Positions 1 to 7,413 of a DNA stretch of 64,000 nucleotides are shown here, piece by piece. Location: contig JAPLAU010000028.1 in the NCBI GenBank assembly GCA_026393115.1, forward strand, positions 1 through 64,000, given 5' to 3'. The stretch comes from Actinomycetota bacterium. GTDB taxonomy: Bacteria; Actinomycetota; Actinomycetes; S36-B12; CAIYMF01. The stretch's first letter is position 1, and each line of letters opens with the position of its first letter. The notes beneath the pieces were generated by a model, which saw nothing but the letters and a program-made list of their open reading frames with translations, searched no databases and was not told the origin of the DNA. Position numbers and translations under genes: made by a program.

Positions 1-1
1 C

Positions 2-103
2 GAACTCAACTCCCGCCCCCGCAAACGCCACGGCTACCGCACCCCCGCCGAAGTCCTCGACAAGCTACTCTCCGAAACAGCAAACAAAACCGGTGTTGCG
101 TGA
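2..103 (+). pseudogene. IS30-family transposase, C-terminal end (partial at window edge)
   Basis: The frame from base 2 gives 33 residues including LNSRPRKRHGYRTPAEVLDK and a TGA stop. The 'LN.RPRKR.GYRTPAEVL' block is the characteristic C-terminus of IS30-family DDE transposases. The upstream part lies outside the window, so I cannot tell whether the gene is intact. The terminal inverted repeat would be expected just after the stop, roughly 90-120, but only one end is visible and I could not pair it. Confidence 0.8.
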
Positions 104-127
104 GTACCTAGAACCCACCGTCAAGAG

Positions 128-187
128 GTGCCCGTACGGGGATTCTTTGGTCACAAGATGCCCCCAGAGGGGCTCTTCGGTGCCAGG
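128..187 (+). repeat. Two degenerate copies of a dispersed 30-bp repeat
   Basis: The stretch starting GTGCCCGTACGGGGATTC at 128 is followed exactly 30 bases later (158) by a diverged copy containing CAGAGGGGCTCTTCGGT. The first copy matches the reverse complement of the 30-bp tandem repeat at 3664-3723 in about 24 of 26 bases. Read on the plus strand it would encode VPVRGFFG. There is no credible start codon, so I treat it as a dispersed repeat. Confidence 0.6.
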
Positions 188-198
188 GTCTGAACTGT

Positions 199-272
199 TG
201 GAGCGGGTGACCGGGATCGAACCGGCATGGCCAGCTTGGAAGGCTGGGGCTCTACCATTGAGCTACACCCGC
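199..272 (-). tRNA. tRNA-Gly (anticodon TCC)
   Basis: On the minus strand GCGGGTG pairs with CACCCGC as acceptor stem. The anticodon arm is CCAGC-CTTCCAA-GCTGG with anticodon TCC. The T-arm GCCGG-TTCGATC-CCGGT is intact, and the 3' CCA is encoded at 201-199. It sits divergently from tRNA-Pro and tig. Confidence 0.95.
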
Positions 273-374
273 GAGTGGAACGCAGATGCAGTCTAGCCAC
301 GGTTGTGCCAAGTCGTGGCACCAGTGTCAGGTCGGTGTCGAACCCTCCCCTACACTGAGCGAGCGCCAATCAGC

Positions 375-450
375 CGGGGCGTAGCGTAGTGGCTAGCGCG
401 CCTGCTTTGGGGGCAGGAGATCGGGAGTTCGACTCTCCCCGCCCCGACCA
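375..450 (+). tRNA. tRNA-Pro (anticodon TGG)
   Basis: Acceptor CGGGGCG pairs with CGCCCCG. The anticodon arm is CCTGC-TTTGGGG-GCAGG, giving anticodon TGG. The T-arm is GGGAG-TTCGACT-CTCCC, and CCA is encoded at 448-450. It lies 22 nt upstream of tig. Confidence 0.95.
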
Positions 451-472
451 ACCAACCAAGGAGACCGTCCCT

Positions 473-1834
473 GTGAAGCACGATGTCGAGACCCTGTCAC
501 CCACGCGGGTCAAGTTCACCATTGAGGTGCCGTTCGACGAGTTGCAGGGGGCGATGGATGCGGCGTACAAGCGCATCTCGTCTCAGGTCACTATTCCTGG
601 CTTCCGGAAGGGCAAGGTGCCGGCTCGCGTAATCGACCAGCGCTTTGGTCGCGGAGCCGTTCTGGAAGAGGTCGTCAACGACGCCGTTCCGATGGCGTAC
701 GAGAGCGCGGTCCGCGAGTCGGGCATCGCCGCGATTGGTCGCCCTGACATCGAGGTCACTGACATCGTTGATGGCGAGCAGTTGTCTTTCACCGCCGAGG
801 TCGACGTGCGCCCCGAGTTTGATCTGCCCGAGTACAAGGGCATCCCGGTCAGTGTCGAAGACGCTGCGGTCTCCGACGACGACGTCGCGGCCGAGGTCGA
901 TCGCCTCCGCTCGATGTTCGGCACCCTCACCTTGGTCGAGCGCGCCAGCATCGACGGCGACGTGCTGCTGGTCGATCTGGCCGGCTTCGATGGCGACGAG
1001 GCTCTCGATGACCTGTCGGCCAGTTCACTGTCGTACGAACTCGGTACCGACGGCATGCTTCCCGGCTTCGACGACGCCGTGCGTGGTGCTGCCTCTGGCG
1101 AATCCCGCGAGTTCATCTTCACCCCTGAGGTGGGCGAGTTCGACGGAAAGCCACTGCGCGTTGAGGTCACCGTCACCGGAGTTCGTGAGCGCACGTTGCC
1201 CGAACTTGATGACTCGTTCGCACAGCTGGCCAGTGAATTCGACACGGTCGACGAACTCAAGGACGATCAGCGTCGTCGCCTTGAGCGCATCGCTCTGCTG
1301 CAGCAGGGAGTCGAAGCGCGCGGAACGTTGCACGAAGCCCTCCTCGACCTCGTCGACATCCCGCTTCCTGAAGGTGTCATCGCCCAGGAAATCGAAGACC
1401 ACTTCGCCGAAGGCCACGAGGGGCACACCGACGACGACGAGCACCGCGCCGAAGTTGATAAGCAGGCCCGGTTCGCCATGAAGAGCCAGTTCATCCTCGA
1501 CCGCATCGCTGACACCGAGGAACTGTCGGTCAGCGAAGGCGAATTGTCGGCGTGGCTGGTTCAGCAGGCACCTCGCTACGGCATGCCGCCACAGGAATTT
1601 GCCGACATGCTGGTGCGCGCTGGTCAGGTGCCGCTGGCGGTTGCCGACGTGCGCCGCGGCAAGGCACTGCAGGTCGTTCTGGAAAACGCGGTCATCACTG
1701 ATGCTTCCGGAAACCCGGTCGACCTGAGCGTGCTCGATGCTCCTCTCGAACCCCCGCTTGAAGACGAGTTGCCTGACGACCAGATCGACGACGAGATCGA
1801 CGACGAGGTCACCAAGGACGAGTCCGACGACTGA
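473..1834 (+). CDS. tig: Trigger factor (ribosome-associated chaperone / prolyl isomerase)
   Basis: Trigger factor binds the ribosome at the exit tunnel and holds or folds nascent chains in the cytosol. The 453-residue product has the N-terminal ribosome-binding domain with the GFRKGKVP signature (here IPGFRKGKVPARVI), a central FKBP-like domain (residues ~150-240: DLAGFDGDEALDD, SFELG-like YELGTDGMLPGFDDAVRG) and the helical C-terminal domain, ending in an acidic tail. The GTG start at 473 follows AAGGAG with good spacing; the open frame upstream runs through tRNA-Pro and is not coding. It heads the conserved tig-clpP1-clpP2 order and is probably cotranscribed with, or just upstream of, the Clp genes. 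Confidence 0.97.
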   Translation: MKHDVETLSPTRVKFTIEVPFDELQGAMDAAYKRISSQVTIPGFRKGKVPARVIDQRFGRGAVLEEVVNDAVPMAYESAVRESGIAAIGRPDIEVTDIVDGEQLSFTAEVDVRPEFDLPEYKGIPVSVEDAAVSDDDVAAEVDRLRSMFGTLTLVERASIDGDVLLVDLAGFDGDEALDDLSASSLSYELGTDGMLPGFDDAVRGAASGESREFIFTPEVGEFDGKPLRVEVTVTGVRERTLPELDDSFAQLASEFDTVDELKDDQRRRLERIALLQQGVEARGTLHEALLDLVDIPLPEGVIAQEIEDHFAEGHEGHTDDDEHRAEVDKQARFAMKSQFILDRIADTEELSVSEGELSAWLVQQAPRYGMPPQEFADMLVRAGQVPLAVADVRRGKALQVVLENAVITDASGNPVDLSVLDAPLEPPLEDELPDDQIDDEIDDEVTKDESDD

Positions 1835-1975
1835 TCGGGCACGGCGTGGCGGCGCTTCGGGCGTTGTGCCGTGGGCGAACATTCGGGGGCTGCGGAATGT
1901 GGGGGCCGTCGTTGTTCGTTAGGGTCGGATGACAGGCCGGTGAGCCGGCCTCCTCTTACGTATCGGGAGAGCACT

Positions 1976-2581
1976 GTGAGCATTGAGCGACCGTCCCTGA
2001 TGGTTCCCGAATTGCGCGCGCCTAGTGGCAGCGGCTTCGGCTTCGGCGACATGATCGACGAGCGGCTCCTGCGCGAGCGCATCATCTGGCTCGAGGGCGA
2101 GGTGCGCGACGACAACTCCAACCGCATCGCCAAGCAGTTGCAGGTGTTGGCCGCCGATGACCCCGATAAAGAGATCACGCTGTACATCAATTCACCCGGT
2201 GGCTCGATCAGCGCCGGCATGGTGATCTACGACTCGATGCAACTCATTCCCAACAATGTCGCCACCGTCTGCATGGGTCTAGCCGCGTCAATGGGGCAGT
2301 TCCTGCTCTGCGCCGGTGCCGCCGGAAAGAGATCGGCCACCCCCAATGCGCGCATCATGATGCACCAGCCACTCGGTGGTCTCGGGGGTACGGCGTCCGA
2401 CATCAAGATTCAGGCCGAGCAGATGCTGTTCATCAAGAAGCGCATGGCCGAGCTCATCGCCGGTCACACCGGCCACACCCTCGACCAGATCGAGGCTGAC
2501 TCCGATCGTGACCGTTGGTTCACCGCTGAGCAGGCCATGGAATACGGAATCATCGACAGTGTTATTGGGGCGCAGGCATGA
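1976..2581 (+). CDS. clpP1: ATP-dependent Clp protease proteolytic subunit (ClpP1)
   Basis: Serine peptidase subunit of the Clp protease barrel; degrades substrates unfolded by ClpX or ClpC. The 201-residue product has the NSPGGS loop and a catalytic triad visible as Ser105 (GLAASMG), His130 (MMHQP) and Asp179 (DRD). I chose GTG at 1976, preceded by GGGAG; the frame is open further upstream but lacks a ribosome site. The next gene starts inside its stop codon (ATGA), which implies translational coupling. In actinobacteria ClpP1 and ClpP2 form a mixed tetradecamer, so both may be needed for activity (family knowledge). Confidence 0.95.
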   Translation: MSIERPSLMVPELRAPSGSGFGFGDMIDERLLRERIIWLEGEVRDDNSNRIAKQLQVLAADDPDKEITLYINSPGGSISAGMVIYDSMQLIPNNVATVCMGLAASMGQFLLCAGAAGKRSATPNARIMMHQPLGGLGGTASDIKIQAEQMLFIKKRMAELIAGHTGHTLDQIEADSDRDRWFTAEQAMEYGIIDSVIGAQA

Positions 2582-3237
2582 GAAGCGAGCAGAACATGAG
2601 CATCTACACCCCGAGCAGTGCCTACGCCGCGCCCTCGTCGCGCTACATCCTGCCTGAATTCCGTGAGCGCAGCGCCAACGGCGAGCGCGTGCACAACCCC
2701 TACACCAAGCTTTTCGAAGAGCGCATCATCTTCCTCGGTGTGCAGATCGACGATGCGTCGGCCGACGACGTGATGGCGCAGTTGCTGTGCCTGGAATCAC
2801 TCGATCCCGACCGCGATATTCAGATCTACATCAACTCGCCCGGTGGCTCGTATACGGCGATGACGGCGATCTACGACACCATGCAGTTCGTCAAGCCTGA
2901 TGTGCAGACCGTGTGTCTGGGTCAGGCGGCGTCGGCTGCTGCGGTGCTGCTCGCTGCCGGTAGCCCCGGTAAGCGATTCGCGCTTCCACACGCACGCATC
3001 CTCATCCACCAGCCCTACACCGAGGGCGGCGGTCAGGCCTCCGATGTCGAGATTCAGGCCAACGAGATTCTGCGCATGCGTGCCGAGATGGAGGGCATCA
3101 TTGCCTTCCACACTGGCAAGACGCCTGAGCAGATCGAAAAGGACATCGAGCGCGACAAGATCCTCACGGCCTCCGCGGCCAAGGAGTACGGCATCATCGA
3201 CGAGGTCATCGCCTCGCGTAAGGCCAGCGCTTCCTGA
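2578..3237 (+). CDS. clpP2: ATP-dependent Clp protease proteolytic subunit (ClpP2)
   Basis: Second ClpP paralogue, 219 residues, with NSPGGSY, Ser119 (QAASAAAVL), His144 (LIHQP) and Asp193 (ERD). It overlaps the clpP1 stop by four bases. An alternative start is Met7 (MSIYTPSS), closer to typical ClpP2 N-termini. Its last five codons (KASAS) and the bases after the stop are partly duplicated 359 bp downstream (3582-3641), so the island beside it has rearranged against the clpP2 end without damaging the gene. Confidence 0.95.
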   Translation: MRSEQNMSIYTPSSAYAAPSSRYILPEFRERSANGERVHNPYTKLFEERIIFLGVQIDDASADDVMAQLLCLESLDPDRDIQIYINSPGGSYTAMTAIYDTMQFVKPDVQTVCLGQAASAAAVLLAAGSPGKRFALPHARILIHQPYTEGGGQASDVEIQANEILRMRAEMEGIIAFHTGKTPEQIEKDIERDKILTASAAKEYGIIDEVIASRKASAS

Positions 3238-3293
3238 CCGGTTACGAGTCGAGCAGACGGTCGGCGCTGCCGGCCGCGGTCATAGTCCGTCCT

Positions 3294-3422
3294 TTACCTC
3301 GTCAAAATAGGACGGCCGCCGGAGACGATCTCAAGGTCGTCGTCGGTGAGTGCGTCGTCAGTTTGGGGGGCGGCGGGTGCGCCGGGGTAGTTGGTGGCAC
3401 CTGACTCGGGGCTAGGGCCCAT
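3294..3422 (-). CDS. RiPP-like precursor peptide A (tail RPILTR)
   Basis: A 42-residue peptide on the minus strand beginning MGPSPESGATNYPGAP and ending LTDDDLEIVSGG followed by RPILTR. The ATG at 3422 has AAGGAG 12 nt upstream. The acidic LxxxDLExVSGG end is the hallmark of double-glycine leaders of ribosomally made, modified peptides; the six residues after GG would be the core. Two paralogues follow the same plan (3785-3907 and 5065-5184), with near-identical leaders and unrelated tails. That conservation in a peptide this short is the main evidence that it is translated. The modification and final product are unknown. Confidence 0.72.
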   Translation of the reverse strand: MGPSPESGATNYPGAPAAPQTDDALTDDDLEIVSGGRPILTR

Positions 3423-3443
3423 GGTGGCTGTCTCCTTCTGTTT

Positions 3444-3516
3444 GATTCACTGGTCGAAGCGTTAGCTCACGATGGAGACGATAGACCCTGACATCGCTAA
3501 TGAATCACAGTGGAAC
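3444..3516 (-). promoter_or_regulatory. Conserved 73-bp upstream block of peptide gene A
   Basis: Nearly identical (two differences) to 3927-3999 and placed at the same distance from the start codon in both peptide genes, so it probably carries their promoter or operator. It is bracketed by an inverted 7-mer: TGATTCA (3443-3449) and TGAATCA (3501-3507). On the minus strand a TATCGT hexamer could be a -10 element. No -35 element is convincing. Confidence 0.45.
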
Positions 3517-3663
3517 TTCGGAGTAGTGTGGGAACGACCCGCTCGATAGTGCCTGCCGATGCGGTTATCGGCTCGGGTGATGCCAGCGCTTCCTGATCGG
3601 TTACGAGTCCAACTGACCGACGGCGCTGCGGGCCGCGGTCACCTCGTCGCCGCCACCGTAGGT

Positions 3664-3723
3664 CACCGATTGACCAAAGAATCCCCGGATGGGCACCGAT
3701 TGACCGAAGAATCCCCGGAATGC
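3664..3723 (-). repeat. Two tandem 30-bp repeats
   Basis: Two head-to-tail units, 3664-3693 and 3694-3723, each contain CACCGATTGACC then AAGAATCCCCGGA with one internal A/G change. On the minus strand they would read RGFFGQSVPI twice in an open frame ending LDS-stop near 3603, but there is no ATG or ribosome site. Diverged copies in the other orientation lie at 128-187, so this is a dispersed family. Confidence 0.65.
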
Positions 3724-3784
3724 AATCTCGTGAGGCTCGGGGTGGGGGTTCGTGGTGGTTGTCTTCCTTACGTTGCTGCGCCGG

Positions 3785-3907
3785 TCAGCGCGCTACAAGG
3801 CCGCCGGAGACGATCTCGAGGTCGTCGTCGGTGAGTGCGTCGTCGGCGTGGGGTGCGGCGGGTGCGCCGGGGTAGTCGGTTGCACCTGACTCGGGGCTAG
3901 GGCCCAT
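3785..3907 (-). CDS. RiPP-like precursor peptide B (tail LVAR)
   Basis: A 40-residue peptide, MGPSPESGATDYPGAP at the N-terminus and LTDDDLEIVSGG then LVAR at the C-terminus. The ATG at 3907 is preceded by GAGGAG. Its leader differs from peptide A at only a few residues (N/D, Q/H, T/A), while the tail after GG is completely different. Substitutions confined to the tail fit a precursor family with a conserved recognition leader and a variable core. It lies 135 nt downstream of the glycosyltransferase on the same strand but has its own copy of the 73-bp upstream block, so it may be independently transcribed. Confidence 0.72.
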   Translation of the reverse strand: MGPSPESGATDYPGAPAAPHADDALTDDDLEIVSGGLVAR

Positions 3908-3926
3908 GGTGGTTTTCTCCTCGGAT

Positions 3927-3999
3927 GATTCACTGGTCGAAGCGTTAGCTCACGATGGAGATGATAGACCTTGACATCGCTAATGAATCACAGTGGAAC
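3927..3999 (-). promoter_or_regulatory. Conserved 73-bp upstream block of peptide gene B
   Basis: Second copy of the block at 3444-3516. The inverted 7-mers are TGATTCA (3926-3932) and TGAATCA (3984-3990). On the minus strand TATCAT lies at the position of TATCGT in the other copy. It sits between the glycosyltransferase stop (4043) and peptide gene B. Confidence 0.45.
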
Positions 4000-4042
4000 C
4001 ACGGTGTCGTGCGAGAGGTCCCGCTTCGGTGACGAAAGTCCC

Positions 4043-5056
4043 CTAGGTCGCGCGGTGGCCCTCGTGCGGTGCCCACGCAGCCGGCGACAGCGTCGCTGAG
4101 AGTCGAGAAGATTCCAGCGGCAGCAAGGCCCTGCTTCGCCTGCTCGTGGCGATTAGGTGCTCGCATTCGCGTTCCAGCTCGTTGCGCTCCTCGTGAGTGG
4201 GCGACCAGTGTGTGAGGGCGTGATCGAGCAGCTCGCTCAGCAGTTCCTCTGGGTCGGCCGGCAGATGTGAGGAAGCGTCGAGGCCGAGGGCGGGCACCGT
4301 GGGGCCAAGCCAGCAGCCCAATCGCGAATACACGATGTGTGAGGTCAGCAGGTGCATCTCAACTAGTGCTCGCCGCCGATGCACAGCACTGCTCTGGCGG
4401 AAGTACCTGCGCCAGTCAGTGAGTGCTTCCGGCAGTATGCGCAACGCGCCGCGCTCGCTGAGTTGCCACGCCGCACTCCAGTCGTCACTGAGCGGATGTG
4501 AGTTGTCGAAGCCGCCGATGGCGCGCAGGTCGTGTGCGCGAATCATCGAGGTTGGGCCCAGCGGAGTGTCGAAGGGCAGGCGCCACTTCACGGTGAGGTC
4601 GCGCATCGGGAAAGGTGGTCGCTCATCGGGTCGAACTGGTGGTAGGGGGATGCCCCACTGATCGATGCGACGAAAGTCGCTGGCCACGAGTACGACCTCG
4701 GGGTTGTTGCGCAGCACCTCGACTTGCTGCGCCAGGCGTCCGGGACGCATGACGTCGTCGGAATCGAGTAAGGCGATCAGCGGTGCGCGGGCATGCAGCA
4801 GCGCGAGATTGCGCCCCTCAGGTGCTGACAGCGCAGTCGGGCTGGTCACAACTGTGATGCGAGAGTCGAGTGAGGCAAGGTGGGCCAGATAGTCGCCCAC
4901 ACCATCGAGGGTGCTCGAATCGGCGACGATGATTTCTAAGTCGGCTACCGACTGCCGACGCACACTGGCGAGCGCAGCGGCTAGCCATTCGAAGCGGTTG
5001 TGCACGGCGATCAGCACGCTGATCGCGGGGGGTTCTCCAAGGTCGGTTGGTTGCAC
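4043..5056 (-). CDS. Family 2 glycosyltransferase in the peptide locus
   Basis: A 337-residue GT-A type glycosyltransferase. The N-terminal ISVLIAVHNRFEWLAAALAS block is the nucleotide-sugar fold start, with ADSSTLDG, then the DxD metal site in ALLDSDDVM (about residue 100) and the acceptor-side SDDW motif. There is no signal peptide or membrane segment, so it is probably cytosolic. The GTG at 5056 lies 8 nt after the stop of peptide gene C and lacks a clear ribosome site, suggesting coupling to that peptide. The open frame extends upstream to 5581, but that part is antisense to the PqqD-like gene and overlaps peptide C. Given its neighbours I infer it could glycosylate the peptides or a product made from them; nothing in the sequence shows the acceptor. 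Confidence 0.85.
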   Translation of the reverse strand: MQPTDLGEPPAISVLIAVHNRFEWLAAALASVRRQSVADLEIIVADSSTLDGVGDYLAHLASLDSRITVVTSPTALSAPEGRNLALLHARAPLIALLDSDDVMRPGRLAQQVEVLRNNPEVVLVASDFRRIDQWGIPLPPVRPDERPPFPMRDLTVKWRLPFDTPLGPTSMIRAHDLRAIGGFDNSHPLSDDWSAAWQLSERGALRILPEALTDWRRYFRQSSAVHRRRALVEMHLLTSHIVYSRLGCWLGPTVPALGLDASSHLPADPEELLSELLDHALTHWSPTHEERNELERECEHLIATSRRSRALLPLESSRLSATLSPAAWAPHEGHRAT

Positions 5057-5064
5057 CGTGTCAG

Positions 5065-5184
5065 CTAGATTCGATAACCGCCGGAGACGATCTCGAGATC
5101 GTCGTCGGTGAGTGCGTCGTCGGTTCGCGGTGTGGCGGGTGCGCCGGGGTAGTCGGTGGCACCCTTCTGGGTCGGACCGCTCAT
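5065..5184 (-). CDS. RiPP-like precursor peptide C (tail YRI)
   Basis: A 39-residue peptide: MSGPTQKGATDYPGAP, then the shared LTDDDLEIVSGG, then only YRI before TAG. GGGAG stands upstream of the ATG at 5184. Its extreme N-terminus differs from peptides A and B, but from GATDYPGAPA onward the leader is the same, so it is an older paralogue and not part of the recent A/B duplication. It begins the glycosyltransferase transcript and is divergent from the PqqD-like gene, with 122 nt between the two starts. Confidence 0.72.
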   Translation of the reverse strand: MSGPTQKGATDYPGAPATPRTDDALTDDDLEIVSGGYRI

Positions 5185-5294
5185 GGAGTGTCTCCCTTGC
5201 GAACTGTGCCCGGAGTGGACCGCAATTCATCCTAGGCATCGTCGACGGTGACGAACACCGTGGACCCGCGGTGGTTCGGTGACGAGTACTCGTC

Positions 5295-5300
5295 GATACT
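5295..5300 (+). promoter_or_regulatory. Putative leaderless -10 element of the PqqD-like gene
   Basis: GATACT ends six bases before the ATG at 5307, the same geometry as the TANNNT elements upstream of many other genes here. It fits that pattern less well (G at the first position). No Shine-Dalgarno sequence is present. Confidence 0.4.
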
Positions 5301-5306
5301 GCTCCC

Positions 5307-5993
5307 ATGCCCAGCGAACTTCGCGCCGATTCTCGCGTGGTGGTCAGTTCCGACACGGTGACCGAGGACCTTGATGTCGGGGGAGTGGTGGTCAATCTGC
5401 ACAACCTGCGACCCACCTCGTTTGACCGTGTGGGGATGGCGATGTGGAAAGCGCTGAGCGCCGCACCCACCATCGAGGGTGCGGTCCAGATGCTGATGAA
5501 GGAATTCGCGGTCGAGCGCGAGGTACTCGAACGTGATCTCATCGCGTTCGCCCAGCAACTTGCCGAACTCGACCTTGTCACGGTTGCTGAGGGCGCCGCC
5601 CTACCGGCGAGCCGGCGAGCATCGCAGGATGCGCACGTGACCGTCGATGCCCACGCTGTGATGGGCCAGCGTCATCGCGACTGGATTGACGCCCTCATTA
5701 CGAATACCCGCGAGAGTGGCGTGCTCGGAAACGTCACGACGATCGACTCAGCGGATCAGATCGATTCCGGCGACAACCCGATCGCAGTTCTTCACGTCAC
5801 TGCGGGCTGCCCGCCTCTGGCTCGTGAAGAGTTCAGCGACCTGTGTCGTCGGGTGCCGCCGGGTGGGGTTGTGATTGTTGACGACTACAACCATCCTTCG
5901 TGGCAGCAGTTGGTCGATACCGTTCGATCCGATCGCCAGCTCACGTCGCCACTCGAACCGATGGACTGGTCGAGCGTGTGGTGGCGCATGTAA
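5307..5993 (+). CDS. PqqD-like (RiPP recognition element) protein with truncated TylF-like methyltransferase C-terminus
   Basis: 228 residues. Residues ~15-95 (GVVVNLHNLRPTSFDRVG, MWKALSAAPTIEGAV, a helical stretch, then LAELDLV) follow the PqqD fold, the winged-helix domain that binds RiPP leader peptides. Residues ~115-228 contain VPPGGVVIVDDY, typical of the C-terminal half of TylF/MacO-type SAM methyltransferases. The N-terminal SAM-binding glycine motif is missing, and the usual metal-site Asp strand reads LHVTAG. It may therefore be a degenerate methyltransferase kept as a scaffold. It is divergent from the peptide C-glycosyltransferase pair, so I infer that it recognises the shared leader. 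The domain assignments are by eye. Confidence 0.7.
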   Translation: MPSELRADSRVVVSSDTVTEDLDVGGVVVNLHNLRPTSFDRVGMAMWKALSAAPTIEGAVQMLMKEFAVEREVLERDLIAFAQQLAELDLVTVAEGAALPASRRASQDAHVTVDAHAVMGQRHRDWIDALITNTRESGVLGNVTTIDSADQIDSGDNPIAVLHVTAGCPPLAREEFSDLCRRVPPGGVVIVDDYNHPSWQQLVDTVRSDRQLTSPLEPMDWSSVWWRM

Positions 5994-6122
5994 GGGAAGC
6001 CGCAAAATCCGCCCTTGGCGAAATGACTCGGCGCGACGGTGATTCGCGCCCCATTTGACGGTCCACGCGGGTAACGTCACTCCGACGGGTACTCCCCGCC
6101 CGTCCATTACCCGGAGGTTCAC

Positions 6123-7409
6123 GTGGCGCGCATCGGCGAGAGCGGTGATCTGCTCAAGTGCTCCTTCTGCGGAAAGAGCCAGAAGCAGGTCAAAAAGCTG
6201 ATCGCCGGCCCCGGCGTCTACATCTGCGACGAATGCATCGATCTGTGTAACGAGATCATTGAAGAGGAGCTACAAGAGTCCTCCGAGGTCACATTCACTG
6301 AACTGCCCAAGCCTCGCGAAATCTACGAATTCCTCGACCAGTACGTCATCGGCCAAGATGTCGCCAAGAAGGCACTGTCAGTGGCGGTCTACAACCACTA
6401 CAAGCGAGTGCAGGCAGACGTCGGCGAGCGCACGCGCGAAGACTCCGTTGAACTGTCGAAGTCGAACATCTTGCTGCTCGGCCCCACCGGTTCGGGCAAG
6501 ACACTGCTGGCACAGACGTTGGCTCGCATGCTCAATGTTCCGTTCGCCATTGCCGACGCCACGGCATTGACCGAAGCCGGCTACGTCGGTGAAGACGTTG
6601 AGAACATTCTGCTCAAATTGATTCAGGCGGCTGACTACGACGTCAAGAAGGCCGAAACCGGAATCATCTATATCGACGAAATCGACAAGATCGCCCGCAA
6701 GAGCGAAAACCCCTCCATCACTCGCGATGTCAGTGGCGAAGGTGTGCAGCAGGCACTGCTCAAGATTCTCGAGGGAACCACGGCGTCAGTTCCGCCCCAG
6801 GGCGGGCGCAAGCACCCGCATCAGGAGTTCATCCAGATCGACACCACGAATGTGCTGTTCATCGTGGGTGGCGCTTTCGCCGGGCTCGACAAGGTGATCG
6901 AGGCGCGTATCGGCAAGAAGTCACTGGGCTTCACGGTCAACATCTCTGACGAAACCGATTCCGAGTCCAACCCACATAACATCTTCGGCCGGGTCATGCC
7001 CGAAGACATGCTCAAGTACGGCATGATCCCCGAATTCATCGGCCGCCTGCCGGTGTTCACCTCGGTGACGGCCCTTGATTCAGAGTCACTCGTGAAGGTG
7101 CTCACCGAGCCGCGCAATGCGTTGGTGCGTCAGTACCAGAAACTGTTTGACCTTGACGGTGTCGAACTCGAATTCAGCGAGGATGCGCTCGAAGCAATTG
7201 CTGCCCAGGCGCTCAAGCGTGGTACCGGCGCACGTGGACTGCGCGCGATCCTCGAAGAGGTGCTGCTCAACGTCATGTACGAGGTGCCGAGCCGCGACGA
7301 CGTGGCCCGCGTGGTCATCACCGGTGAAGTGGTCGACAACAACGTCAACCCGACGCTGGTGCCCCGTGAAACTCCGGCTCGTCGCGAACGTCGCGATAAG
7401 ACCGCCTGA
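6123..7409 (+). CDS. clpX: ATP-dependent Clp protease ATP-binding subunit ClpX
   Basis: AAA+ unfoldase that recognises tagged substrates and feeds them to ClpP. The 428-residue product has the N-terminal zinc-binding domain (C13-x2-C16 and C35-x2-C38), Walker A GPTGSGKT, Walker [11 protein letters not shown], the GYVGEDVE pore-region block, sensor sequences near FIGRLPV and the small C-terminal AAA+ subdomain ([14 protein letters not shown]). The GTG start is preceded by GGAGG. It is separated from clpP2 by the peptide island, whereas these genes are usually close together in actinobacteria, so the island probably inserted into a conserved clpP-clpX neighbourhood. Confidence 0.97.
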   Translation: MARIGESGDLLKCSFCGKSQKQVKKLIAGPGVYICDECIDLCNEIIEEELQESSEVTFTELPKPREIYEFLDQYVIGQDVAKKALSVAVYNHYKRVQADVGERTREDSVELSKSNILLLGPTGSGKTLLAQTLARMLNVPFAIADATALTEAGYVGEDVENILLKLIQAADYDVKKAETGIIYIDEIDKIARKSENPSITRDVSGEGVQQALLKILEGTTASVPPQGGRKHPHQEFIQIDTTNVLFIVGGAFAGLDKVIEARIGKKSLGFTVNISDETDSESNPHNIFGRVMPEDMLKYGMIPEFIGRLPVFTSVTALDSESLVKVLTEPRNALVRQYQKLFDLDGVELEFSEDALEAIAAQALKRGTGARGLRAILEEVLLNVMYEVPSRDDVARVVITGEVVDNNVNPTLVPRETPARRERRDKTA

Positions 7410-7413
7410 GGTA

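Larger units (their letters stand above)
3223..3999. repeat. Diverged tandem duplication covering the clpP2 tail, a peptide gene and its upstream region
   Basis: Unit A and unit B share three blocks in the same order. 3223-3282 matches 3582-3641 (clpP2 end plus downstream). Peptide gene 3294-3422 matches 3785-3907. The 73-bp upstream blocks 3444-3516 and 3927-3999 differ at two bases. Unit B holds about 125 extra bases (3650-3784), including two 30-bp repeats. The gene-free stretch 3423-3784 consists of this upstream block, the duplicated clpP2 tail and the 30-bp repeats. Confidence 0.8.

Noticed and set aside
3603-3770. Minus-strand open frame with RGFFGQSVPI repeats ending LDS as a fourth peptide gene
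   Set aside because: There is no ATG/GTG with a ribosome site before the repeats, and the shared end (LDS-stop) comes from the duplicated clpP2 downstream sequence. Treated as repeat.
5057-5581. Extended N-terminus of the glycosyltransferase frame
   Set aside because: It overlaps peptide gene C and is antisense to the PqqD-like gene; the family fold begins at ISVLIAVHN just after GTG 5056.
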